From Planctomycetota bacterium (GTDB lineage Bacteria > Planctomycetota > UBA8742 > UBA2392), in the NCBI GenBank assembly GCA_015075515.1, contig JABTUE010000001.1, forward strand, positions 248,001-312,000: a stretch of DNA of 64,000 nucleotides, in the 5' to 3' direction. How positions within the stretch are numbered: position 1 is the stretch's first letter; every line of letters begins with the position of its first letter. The notes under the pieces were generated by a model. It was not told the DNA's origin. It saw nothing but the letters and a program-made list of their open reading frames with translations, and did no database searches. This document shows positions 34,103-41,927 of the stretch, piece after piece. Made by a program: the position numbers and the translations under genes.

Positions 34103-35125
34103 ATGGCCTCGTTTCGCGTGATGACCAAGAACGGCTGGAAGGGACCGTTTCCCGAGGCCGCCCTGATCACCAAGTACCGACAGGGCGGCATCCCCGACGG
34201 CACGCGGATCCAGGATTCCACCACCGGCGGCGAAATGGCGATTGAAGACCTGGTGGCTGATGCCACAGTGATCCTGCAGAAATCGGCCTACGACAAGCCG
34301 GTCAGTACCGCGCCCGCAAAGCTTTCACCGGCCGAGGCCCGCGCCGCCACCCAGAAGCTGCCCGAAAACCGGCCCAAACGCGCTTCAGGCCCGGTGGCCA
34401 AACCGGCGGCGAAATCGGCGTCTGTCCCGGCGGTTCCGGCCCAGCCGGCCGCGGCCAGGGTTTCGACCCGCGCCCCTGTACCAAAGCTGCCTACCCGCCC
34501 CGGCGGCTTGACGCGTGCCGCCGCCGTGGCGCCGCCGGCGGTCAAGGCGCGCGGACTGAACGTCGTGTTTCTGCTGGGGTGTCTGGTGCTGCTGGGCGGC
34601 ATCGGCGGGCCGTTTCTGTCGTTTGAACACGGCGCGGCCGACGGCGGGGCGATGCTGCTGTTCGGCTATGACCTGCCGCTGCGGCTGACCGCAGGCGCGG
34701 AGGAATTCGCCTGGCAGCCTTCGGCACCCCTGGCTTGGGCGTTTCATGCCCTGTTTCTGGTGTATCTGGTGCCGCTGGTGGTGCTGATCGTTCTGGCGGA
34801 TGAACTGCTGGGCCGGGGCAAGGGCCGCAACCGCTGGTACGCGCGGCTGGCGACGGGTCTGATTGCCCCCGCCTGCGCCGCCGCGATCGGCGCGTTGTTC
34901 TTCAGCGCCCAGGCCGCGGGCATTGCCGGCGACGACGCGATCCCCCGGACCATGCGCGAAGCCGGCAGTTACGCGGATTTTCTGCGGGCCACCTTCGAGG
35001 CCGGACGCGGCTACTTCAGCGCCGGGCCGTGGGCCTTGGCGGCGGGTTCGGTGCTGTGTCTGGTCAGCGTGTTTACCAGCCCGCGCCCGAAGGCTTCAGC
35101 GCCGCCGGGCAGCCCCAATGCCTGA
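34103..35125 (+). CDS. Membrane protein with N-terminal GYF_2-like domain
   Basis: The protein has 340 residues. Residues 1-55 (MASFRVMTKNGWKGPFPEAA, LITKYRQGGIPDGTRIQD) follow the GYF_2 pattern of proteins that bind proline-rich peptides. A Pro/Ala-rich disordered linker covers about 70-150. Four hydrophobic segments follow, at about 155-175, 214-236, 253-275 and 312-330. This layout (GYF-like domain, linker, membrane bundle) is frequent in Planctomycetota. Its 3' end overlaps the convergent squalene/phytoene synthase gene by 30 nt. Function is unknown. Confidence 0.65.
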   Translation: MASFRVMTKNGWKGPFPEAALITKYRQGGIPDGTRIQDSTTGGEMAIEDLVADATVILQKSAYDKPVSTAPAKLSPAEARAATQKLPENRPKRASGPVAKPAAKSASVPAVPAQPAAARVSTRAPVPKLPTRPGGLTRAAAVAPPAVKARGLNVVFLLGCLVLLGGIGGPFLSFEHGAADGGAMLLFGYDLPLRLTAGAEEFAWQPSAPLAWAFHALFLVYLVPLVVLIVLADELLGRGKGRNRWYARLATGLIAPACAAAIGALFFSAQAAGIAGDDAIPRTMREAGSYADFLRATFEAGRGYFSAGPWALAAGSVLCLVSVFTSPRPKASAPPGSPNA

Positions 35126-36157
35126 CAGAACGGCCTGGCGTTCGCGGGCGTGAATCGCGCGCAGGGCGGCGTTGTCGGCAATCGCGGCTTCGACTTCGGC
35201 GTGGATCTGCCGCACTTCGTCGCGGGTGATTTTGAGTACATTTTCGCTGAACACGTCGGTGGTGCGCAGGCTGCGCGCCAGCGTGCGCACGGCAAACACC
35301 AGCGGCAGGGCGCAGAACAGCCGGATGTCGCGTTCGGTGGCCGGAATCGTCACGGTGTATTCCAGGGCCTCGTCCAGCCACAACAGCGTCATTTCGGCCA
35401 GACCGGCCACGACCTCGCGCCCGCGCGGGTCGCCGGGGTTGTCCAGCAGCGTTTGCAGGTCAATGCCGGCGGCGGCAAACAGTTTGTGCGGCACATAGGC
35501 CACGCCGCGCGCGATGTCGTCGGTCACGCCCTTGAGAATATTGGTGACCTGAAGCCCCAGGCCGAAGCTGACGGCGCGTTCGTCCAGCGCGGCCTTGATT
35601 GCGGGGGTGATGGATTTGCGGTCCAGCGCCCACTGGTTGCACAGCAGTTTGCCCACGGTGCCGGCGACGTAATAGCAGTAACGCTTCAGGTCTTCTTCGT
35701 CCTGCAGGCGCAGGCCTTCGCCGCGCAGTTCGCGGCGCACGGTTTCGGCCATGCCGTTGGCCATTTCGATGATGCTCTGGCGCTGGGCGTCGCGCGCGCC
35801 CTGGCGAAAGCCGTGAAAGGCGCGCAGCACGGTGGTGGTGTGGCGGCACAGTTCGTGGTCAGGGCCGTCCAGCGACCTGTCGGCGAACATGCGCTCAACG
35901 TCGGCGGCCAGCATCGGCCAGTTGTGCGGCTCTTCAAACGTAACGGCCCAGGATTCCAACAACGCGGCGCGCGCCGGCGCCGGCAGGCTGGTGGTGTCTT
36001 CAATCGTGTCCAGGATGCGGCAGATCAGATAAGCCACGCCGATTTCGTCGCGCAGCGGCTCGCGCAGCAGTTCAATGCCCAGCGCGAACGTACGCGAAAC
36101 CGCGGGCAACACGGTGCGGCAGTAGTCACGGTCGGCAATCGCCAGCATCGGGCGCAC
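35096..36157 (-). CDS. Squalene/phytoene synthase family protein
   Basis: The 353-residue all-helical prenyltransferase has the first Asp-rich motif DTIED (Asp-50 to Asp-54), SRTFALGIELL near the start, and the product-binding helix YCYYVAGTVG at 160-169, which is closer to squalene synthases of the eukaryotic type than to CrtB. The second Asp-rich motif, normally N-I-x-R-D-x-x-E-D, reads NILKGVTDD at 206-214, so the first Asp is Gly. It would condense two farnesyl or geranylgeranyl diphosphates head-to-head. The 700-residue zinc-ribbon gene ends 21 nt upstream on the same strand and may share its transcript. Confidence 0.8.
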   Translation of the reverse strand: MRPMLAIADRDYCRTVLPAVSRTFALGIELLREPLRDEIGVAYLICRILDTIEDTTSLPAPARAALLESWAVTFEEPHNWPMLAADVERMFADRSLDGPDHELCRHTTTVLRAFHGFRQGARDAQRQSIIEMANGMAETVRRELRGEGLRLQDEEDLKRYCYYVAGTVGKLLCNQWALDRKSITPAIKAALDERAVSFGLGLQVTNILKGVTDDIARGVAYVPHKLFAAAGIDLQTLLDNPGDPRGREVVAGLAEMTLLWLDEALEYTVTIPATERDIRLFCALPLVFAVRTLARSLRTTDVFSENVLKITRDEVRQIHAEVEAAIADNAALRAIHARERQAVLSGIGAARRR

Positions 36158-36178
36158 TATAGCCGCAACCGTGGGCTT

Positions 36179-38281
36179 TCAAGGCGCGGACTGGTAGGAC
36201 ACAAAATCTGCCTCGAGTTCCTTCCAGCCTTTTTCGTCAAGGCCGAAGGCTTTGGCAAATTCTTCGACCTGGTTGGGGCCGTTGATCTTGCCGTTGAGGT
36301 CAGCCAGCAGATAGGTGCGGAACTTGTCGCGGTATTTGGGCTTGCCGCCCTTTTCAAAGTGCCACAGGAACATGGCAAAGCCGCGGAAATAGGTGGTCAG
36401 CACGGTATTGAGGTTGCGGCTGTTGGGGGCGCGCATTTCGTCCACCACGCTTTTCAGGCGGTCTTCAGGCCAGCCGGGGTAGGTTTTCACGTTGCGCTCA
36501 AAGGCGTCCACGAAGTCTGTGACGTTCTGGGCCGCGATAATGTCGCGCATGGTCACGGCGGGGCCGCCAAAGCTGTCAATGTTGGCCGTGCCGCTGGAGG
36601 CAAAGGGCTGACGCCAGCGGTGCATCAGGCGCCGCCAGCGGTCGTCGTGGTGAAAGAACGTATAGCGGGTATCGTCGCCGTCCTGTGCGGCCTGGTACAG
36701 CGACACGCAGGCGGGCAGGATGATTTCCAGTACCCAGGTTTTGAACGCGGGCTTGTCCCTGGTTTCGACGGCGCGGGGGTGCCAGGTGTCAATGCAGTGA
36801 TACATGAACATGGTGGCCAGATTGATCGTGCTGGCCGAGGTGCCCTCGAACACATAGCTGAAACGGCCGCTGGGCTGTTCGGTGTAGTGGCTCTGGCGCG
36901 CGGTATCTATGCCGCGTACGCGCGCGTCGCTGAGGTATGGCCGCCAACTGGTGCGGTCGTGGAACAGCAGAACTTCCAGCGGCGCCTGTTCGCGTTCGGC
37001 GGCGTCGGCAATGTCCGTTGGCAGGGTGCGTGACAGCTTCATGGGTTTGACGAACTCGTCGCGGTAAAACGCGGCGAACTGTTCCACCATCTGGATCAGC
37101 GGCAGGTAATAGGCGCGGTCGGTTTCCTCGCTGAAGCCCTTGCGCAGTTCATAGTAAATCACCAGCGGCTCGGACACATGCACGCCCCAGGCGCTGCGGC
37201 TTGCCACGCGCTGGCTGTTGAAGTGGTGCCGCGCCCGCGCCGCCACGAACAAAAACGGGTTTTCGCGCTTCAACCGCTCCACTTCGGCCTGCTGGTCACC
37301 CAGCGTGCGGTCTATTTCGGCAAACCGCGCCGCGGTCTCGGCGGATACCCAGCCGCTTTCGGATTCTTCGGACATCTTCACCAGTTCATCGCGCAGGGGC
37401 TTGGCACTGTCCAGCACCCCCGATTGCAGAATTTCGTCGGCGCGGGACAGCAATGGCGTGAAATCAAGCTTCTCCAGCTTGCGCAGCTTCTGGGCGCGTT
37501 CAAAGGCCGGGGGCGGGTCGGCCTTGCCCAGCCAGCGGCGGGATACCAGCAGGTACAGTCGGCCGGGCTCGGTCACATAGCCGTCGCGTTCAAGCTGCTG
37601 GCCGAAATCCAGCACTTCGTCTTCGGTCAGGCCGGACATGTTTTCATTGGCGACCTGGTCCACGGCCGCGCGGGCCACGACGGACAGGTCGGCCTTGTCC
37701 AGTCGCGCCGCCACGGCGCGTTTGTACAGCGCGATCATGGAGGCCGGCGTGCGGCCCGGCGCGCCAAGTTCCAGCATGATCTGTTCGCGCTCGCTGCGTT
37801 CTTTGGGCGTGTTGGCCGCCGGAGCATTGGCCGCGATGTTCGGGGTATTGGTGCCGGGTCCTGCCGCGGGTTTGCCGCTGAACACGCCGGCGGCCCAAAG
37901 CCCGGCCACCAGCGCGACCACGACCACGCCGCCCGCGATCGCGCCGATCAGAAGCCCGCGACCGGATTTTGCCGCCGGCGCGGCAACGGCCGTCGGGGCA
38001 TGTCGCACCGCCAGGTGCGCGCCGCTGTTGCGGGTGATCATGCGCGTGGGGTCCACGCTGGCGCGGCGGGCGGAATCGGTCTTGCGGATTACCTGTTCGC
38101 CGGCGCCCAGTTGAACCTCGGGGTCCTGGGGCACCACAATCGGTGCCGGCGGCGTGCTGGCTTGCGGCACGACAAGCTGGGTGCCGCAGCTTTTGCAGGC
38201 AAAGGCGCGCCCGGCGTTGGCCGCCGCGACGCGATAGGGCGTGTGACACTGGTTGCAACTGAATGTGATTACATCCGCCAT
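36179..38281 (-). CDS. Zinc-ribbon, membrane-anchored large protein
   Basis: The protein has 700 residues. A zinc ribbon at the extreme N-terminus uses CNQC (Cys-9, Cys-12) and CKSC (Cys-29, Cys-32). A Pro-rich linker precedes one membrane helix at about 109-131. The extracytoplasmic part is about 560 residues and mostly helical, with a conserved-looking C-terminal domain from about 400 on (FSYVFEGTSASTINLATMFM, YHCIDTWHP). Such N-terminal ribbon plus anchor designs are common in Planctomycetota. A DUF1570-like metallopeptidase relationship was considered for the C-terminal domain, but no HExxH is present. No function is assigned. Confidence 0.7.
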   Translation of the reverse strand: MADVITFSCNQCHTPYRVAAANAGRAFACKSCGTQLVVPQASTPPAPIVVPQDPEVQLGAGEQVIRKTDSARRASVDPTRMITRNSGAHLAVRHAPTAVAAPAAKSGRGLLIGAIAGGVVVVALVAGLWAAGVFSGKPAAGPGTNTPNIAANAPAANTPKERSEREQIMLELGAPGRTPASMIALYKRAVAARLDKADLSVVARAAVDQVANENMSGLTEDEVLDFGQQLERDGYVTEPGRLYLLVSRRWLGKADPPPAFERAQKLRKLEKLDFTPLLSRADEILQSGVLDSAKPLRDELVKMSEESESGWVSAETAARFAEIDRTLGDQQAEVERLKRENPFLFVAARARHHFNSQRVASRSAWGVHVSEPLVIYYELRKGFSEETDRAYYLPLIQMVEQFAAFYRDEFVKPMKLSRTLPTDIADAAEREQAPLEVLLFHDRTSWRPYLSDARVRGIDTARQSHYTEQPSGRFSYVFEGTSASTINLATMFMYHCIDTWHPRAVETRDKPAFKTWVLEIILPACVSLYQAAQDGDDTRYTFFHHDDRWRRLMHRWRQPFASSGTANIDSFGGPAVTMRDIIAAQNVTDFVDAFERNVKTYPGWPEDRLKSVVDEMRAPNSRNLNTVLTTYFRGFAMFLWHFEKGGKPKYRDKFRTYLLADLNGKINGPNQVEEFAKAFGLDEKGWKELEADFVSYQSAP

Positions 38282-38429
38282 CGTGGCGCACCCTGCGCAG
38301 TGCCGGGACCGGACTTGAGGCCGCGCATCTTAACATGGCCCGGCCCAATCGCACAGATTCGCCCCCAGCCGGGGGCAAAATAGCCGGTCCTGCAACCCCC
38401 GGCCGTCTGATTTTGCGGTAAACCCGGGG

Positions 38430-38457
38430 TTTACAGCACCCTGACCCCGACTATATT
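38430..38457 (+). promoter_or_regulatory. Promoter of the tRNA-Gly gene
   Basis: TTTACA (38430-38435) and TATATT (38452-38457), each 5/6 to consensus, are 16 nt apart and end 14 nt before the tRNA. Confidence 0.6.
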
Positions 38458-38471
38458 CCGCCCCCTGCCAC

Positions 38472-38546
38472 GCGGGTGTAGCTCAGTGGTAGAGCATCAC
38501 GTTGCCAACGTGATGGTCGTGGGTTCGAGTCCCATCACCCGCTCCA
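38472..38546 (+). tRNA. tRNA-Gly (anticodon GCC)
   Basis: The 75-nt cloverleaf has acceptor stem GCGGGTG/CACCCGC, D arm GCTC/GAGC, anticodon stem CACGT/ACGTG with loop TTGCCAA, T arm GTGGG-TTCGAGT-CCCAT and a genome-encoded CCA end. All stems pair perfectly or with standard pairs. Confidence 0.98.
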
Positions 38547-38553
38547 GTTTTCC

Positions 38554-38581
38554 GGCCGCCCTGTCGCGGGGCGGCCTTTTT
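38554..38581 (+). terminator. Intrinsic terminator of tRNA-Gly
   Basis: An 8-bp GC stem (GGCCGCCC with GGGCGGCC) around a 7-nt loop is followed by five T. It lies 7 nt after the tRNA CCA end. Confidence 0.88.
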
Positions 38582-39411
38582 CATTCAAACAGCACGGCGC
38601 GAATTGCCCTGGCCTGGGCCTTTGTGATGCGTCCGGCGGCTTCGGCAAAGTTGGTGGTCTGGGTCACGGCGGCGCGCCAGGCGGCGGCCTGTTTGCGGTT
38701 CATGGCGGCCAGGTGCCGGGTCAGTGTGCGGGTGTCGCCGCGCACCACGGGCCCGGTCAGGGCGGTTTCCGGCCCCAGCGCCGCCACGTTGTCCAGCGTG
38801 CCCCGCACCAGCGGCAGCAGCATGCGCAGCGCCTGTCTTGGCGCAAACCCGGCCCGACCCATCAGATCGCGCGCCAGCGCCAGCCACGCCACCAGCGCGT
38901 TGCTGGCCAGTACCGCCGCGGCGTGGTAGGCCGGGCGGGCCTTGTCGGGCAGTACAAACGGGCGCATGCCCAGTCTGCGGGCCAGTGCCGCCAGTTGGCC
39001 GCGCAGGCGTGCCGGCCCGGCCAGGGCGCACCAGGCACCGGCCAGGCGCCGGTGACCGTGGTTCGGGGGCAGGCTCTGCAGCACATGAAAGCAGCCCACG
39101 TTCGCGCCGGTGTCTTCGAGTTTTGCCAGCAGCGCCGTGCCGAACGCGCCGCTGGCGTGCACAAAGGCCAGTTTGCCCGCGCCGGGCAGGGCCGCGAACT
39201 CGGCCGCCACCGGCGCCACCGCGTCGTCGCGCACGGCCAGCACCACCAGCGTGCCGGGCTTCAACCCGGCCAGCAGGGCGCGCGGGCCGGTTTTGCGGCC
39301 GCCGGTGCGCGCCGGGCGGCAACCGGCAGCCTTGAGCGCGCCGGCCAGCGCGCGGCCGAAGCGACCCATGCCGTAGATGGCGATTGGCGGGATTGTGTCG
39401 GGCCGTGCCAT
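38581..39411 (-). CDS. Rossmann-fold DUF2520-type protein
   Basis: The 276-residue protein has an N-terminal NAD(P)-binding Rossmann fold with GMGRFG at residues 14-19 and VVLAVRDDAVAPVA near 57. The family-typical HASGAFG and FHVLQSLPP follow near 85-115. The helical C-terminal half (PAYHAAAVLASNALVAWLAL) matches the DUF2520 domain. The domain order resembles ketopantoate or 3-hydroxyisobutyrate reductases, but the substrate is unknown. The ATG lies 48 nt downstream of the HTH gene stop on the same strand. Confidence 0.85.
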   Translation of the reverse strand: MARPDTIPPIAIYGMGRFGRALAGALKAAGCRPARTGGRKTGPRALLAGLKPGTLVVLAVRDDAVAPVAAEFAALPGAGKLAFVHASGAFGTALLAKLEDTGANVGCFHVLQSLPPNHGHRRLAGAWCALAGPARLRGQLAALARRLGMRPFVLPDKARPAYHAAAVLASNALVAWLALARDLMGRAGFAPRQALRMLLPLVRGTLDNVAALGPETALTGPVVRGDTRTLTRHLAAMNRKQAAAWRAAVTQTTNFAEAAGRITKAQARAIRAVLFE

Positions 39412-39459
39412 GCCGCCACTGTAGTGACGGCGGTCGAAAAAGGCACGCGCGGCGTGGCG

Positions 39460-39699
39460 TTACTTCAGGCCCGCCAGCTTGAGAATTTCGGGGCTGATGT
39501 CGTAGGTCTGGACCATGTGACCGAACGCGTTCTTCCACTGGCGCACGCGCTCGCGCGAGACGTTGAACTCGCGGGCGATCTGTTCGCCGCTGGTGTTCTG
39601 CTGCAGCAGCTTGAGAAACCGCTTGAAACGGGCCTTGCCGTACTGGTTGATGAAGTTCGCGGCCACGGTGGCGGCATTGGCGGCATCGGTGGGTTTCAC
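39460..39699 (-). CDS. Small helix-turn-helix protein
   Basis: The 79-residue protein is nearly all helical, with a central helix-turn-helix (SGEQIAREFNVSRERVRQWK) and a basic N-terminal helix (YGKARFKRFLKLLQQ). The recognition helix is of the type seen in transposase- or sigma-like DNA-binding domains, but nothing else of such proteins is present. It precedes the DUF2520 gene on the same strand and is probably a local or global regulator. Confidence 0.75.
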   Translation of the reverse strand: MKPTDAANAATVAANFINQYGKARFKRFLKLLQQNTSGEQIAREFNVSRERVRQWKNAFGHMVQTYDISPEILKLAGLK

Positions 39700-39879
39700 G
39701 GCGGTCTCCGTCAGGTGGTATTGACGCGTAAAGAGAATGCCTGAACCGGTCTTGTCCTGTCAAGAGAAACCCGGGAACCGGTCCGGTCTGTCTGCGGGGG
39801 CGCGGTTCCGGCCCGCGGGTGTCCGAAATCAGCCGGCCTGTTGAGCCTTAACAATCTTTCCACTAGAGTCTGCGCACCT

Positions 39880-41142
39880 ATGGCGGGAAATATCACCGTA
39901 GAATCATTTGCCGGGGCGCAGGCGGCGCCCCTGGCCGTGTCGCGTCAGGGCTGGATTCATTCGCCCACCTGGGACAAGCGCTGGATCATTTACCCGGCGT
40001 TTCTGGCCCCGGTGCCGGTGCTGGTGTTTTACCTGGCGATGTACCTGCTGGAGCGCTATGTCGCCGCCGACCACGCCACACGCGTGGGCATGGCCGAAGA
40101 CATCACCAGCCTGTTCGTGATGGTGCTGGCCGGCGGGCCTCATGTTTGGGTGACCTACACCCGCACCTATCTGAACCCTGATTTCCGGCGCCGCGAAAAA
40201 GTCTGGTTTGCCGCCAGCCTGTTCGTGCTGCCGTTTGTAGCCACGATGGCGCTGTCCAGCGAACTGACGCGCCGCCTGCTGATGACCGGTTTCTTCTTCA
40301 TCGCCAGTTTGCACCTGATTCACCAGCTTTCCTACGTTGTCCGCTTCTACCACGACCGCGACGCCGCAAGGCCGAGCCTCAAGTCGCGCCTGATTGACAT
40401 TGCCGCAGTGATGTTTCCGTTGTACCCGGTTTCGAGTTTCCGCATGGTGCTGGGCAACCATGACAGCCTGGCCTGGGCCTGGACCTCGGGCTGGCTTGGC
40501 ACGGAAAAGGCCACGCAATTGCAGTTTCACATCGGGCGCGCCCAGCCGCTGCTGCCGGACTTTATTCTCAGTGACTGGTTCTGGATGGCCAACACGGCGG
40601 GTCTGGTGATTTTCACCAGCCTGTGGGTGGCCAAGACATTGCGCGAACGGCGCGAGGGCACGCTGCACCATGCCAAGGTGCTGCTGATTGCCTGCGCGAT
40701 CGGCGTGGGGTTGTTCGCGCCGATGTGGCCCAATCTGGACAGTTCGTTTCAGGGCTTCAACCTGTGGCACAGCATGCAGTACATCGCCCTGACCTGGTTC
40801 ATCACCCGCCAGCAGGTGCAGGCCGGCAACCGGATGAACCCGCTGGTGAAGTGGCTGGCCAAAGATGAACGTTCGGGCTTCCGTTACTACGGGCTGGCGC
40901 TGGCGATTGTGGTGTTTCTGATCGGCGTGATCCTGCTGATCGCTGTGGGCATCAGCATGATCCGCGAAGTCGGCATGTTTGCCGGCAGCGGCGAACCCGG
41001 CACGCCCTACTACAAGCCCGGCGCGGTGCTGCAGGCTTACTATCTGCTGGGTTTCGGCCTGCTGCTGACGCATTACTTCCACGACGCGTTTTTCTTCAAC
41101 TGCCACACGTTTGCCAGAACTGCCGTCAACACCCGGCCCTGA
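39880..41142 (+). CDS. Polytopic membrane protein with two HxxH motifs
   Basis: From the ATG at 39880 the protein has 420 residues and about nine hydrophobic segments. Histidines lie at matching positions in or near membrane ends: GPHVW (His-88), HLIH (145-148), RFYHD (His-158), NLWHS in the middle, and THYFHD plus CH near the C-terminus (398-409). Such patterns are found in integral-membrane di-metal oxygenases (Brp/Blh carotene-cleaving enzymes, hydroxylases), but no signature of one family is clear. A ribosome site is not evident. It converges on no gene; the next gene runs in the same direction 200 nt on. Confidence 0.7.
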   Translation: MAGNITVESFAGAQAAPLAVSRQGWIHSPTWDKRWIIYPAFLAPVPVLVFYLAMYLLERYVAADHATRVGMAEDITSLFVMVLAGGPHVWVTYTRTYLNPDFRRREKVWFAASLFVLPFVATMALSSELTRRLLMTGFFFIASLHLIHQLSYVVRFYHDRDAARPSLKSRLIDIAAVMFPLYPVSSFRMVLGNHDSLAWAWTSGWLGTEKATQLQFHIGRAQPLLPDFILSDWFWMANTAGLVIFTSLWVAKTLRERREGTLHHAKVLLIACAIGVGLFAPMWPNLDSSFQGFNLWHSMQYIALTWFITRQQVQAGNRMNPLVKWLAKDERSGFRYYGLALAIVVFLIGVILLIAVGISMIREVGMFAGSGEPGTPYYKPGAVLQAYYLLGFGLLLTHYFHDAFFFNCHTFARTAVNTRP

Positions 41143-41342
41143 AGTTTCCCGTTACGTCAGCAGCGGGCGCAGGCCCGCGTAGCCCGCGTTGACATGGTGG
41201 GTCAGCACGCCGTGCATCCGCGCGTATTCCTCCGGCGCCGCGATTCGCAGACGTGCCAAGGGCCGGGCTCCCCACGCCCGGCCCTGTTGTTTCGGTCCGG
41301 CCGGGGCTTCTGTCGCGGCAAGGCCGGACCTACAGTTGCGGC

Positions 41343-41927
41343 ATGAACCAAACCCGAGTGCCGGCCTGGATTGTGTCGCGCCCGCCGTTTGCGCCCGCCG
41401 CCGGCGGGGCTGAGCTTGCGGGCGCGTTGCGCGAAGATCTGCGCGAGTTGTGCCATGCCCTGCGCCTGCGCCTGAACCCGGAACCGGCCGATGTCGCCGC
41501 CCTGGGTGCCAGGGCCGGCCAAGGCTTGCTGCTGCTGTTTTCCGACGTGCCGGCTGTGCCACCGCCGGCTCTGGAGGCCGCGCTGGACGCCGTTGCCGAG
41601 GCCGATCTGGCGCTGGGGCCGTGCGCCGACGGGGCGCTGTATCTGCTGGCGCTGCGGCCGGGGCTGGAACCGGATGTTGCCGCCGAAGTGCTGGCCCATG
41701 CCGCCTCGCCCGATGCCGTGGCGCGCCTGACGGATCTGTGTGACGACGCGAATCTGGCCGCCGTGGTGTTGCCGCCGTGGTTCCGGCTGGCGCGCCAAAG
41801 CGACCTTTCCTTTGCGGAAAGTCTGGCGCGTCTTAGCCTGATGACTGAGGAAGGCGAAGAGGGCTTTGTCGCCGACAGGCTTCGGCTGTGGTTTGAACAA
41901 CACGCGATGGACGAAAGCGAATCATGA
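41343..41927 (+). CDS. DUF2064-like glycosyltransferase-fold protein
   Basis: The 194-residue protein contains the DUF2064 (TIGR04282) core: LLLLFSDVPAVPPPALEAAL with the Asp equivalent to the nucleotide-metal residue, then ADLALGPCADGALYLLALRP. These enzymes have a GT-A-like fold and may use nucleotide sugars; the substrate is unknown. The N-terminal nucleotide-binding strand of longer relatives is not obvious, so this is a short variant. The stop overlaps the next start (ATGA), indicating an operon with the two giant exported proteins downstream. Confidence 0.65.
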   Translation: MNQTRVPAWIVSRPPFAPAAGGAELAGALREDLRELCHALRLRLNPEPADVAALGARAGQGLLLLFSDVPAVPPPALEAALDAVAEADLALGPCADGALYLLALRPGLEPDVAAEVLAHAASPDAVARLTDLCDDANLAAVVLPPWFRLARQSDLSFAESLARLSLMTEEGEEGFVADRLRLWFEQHAMDESES

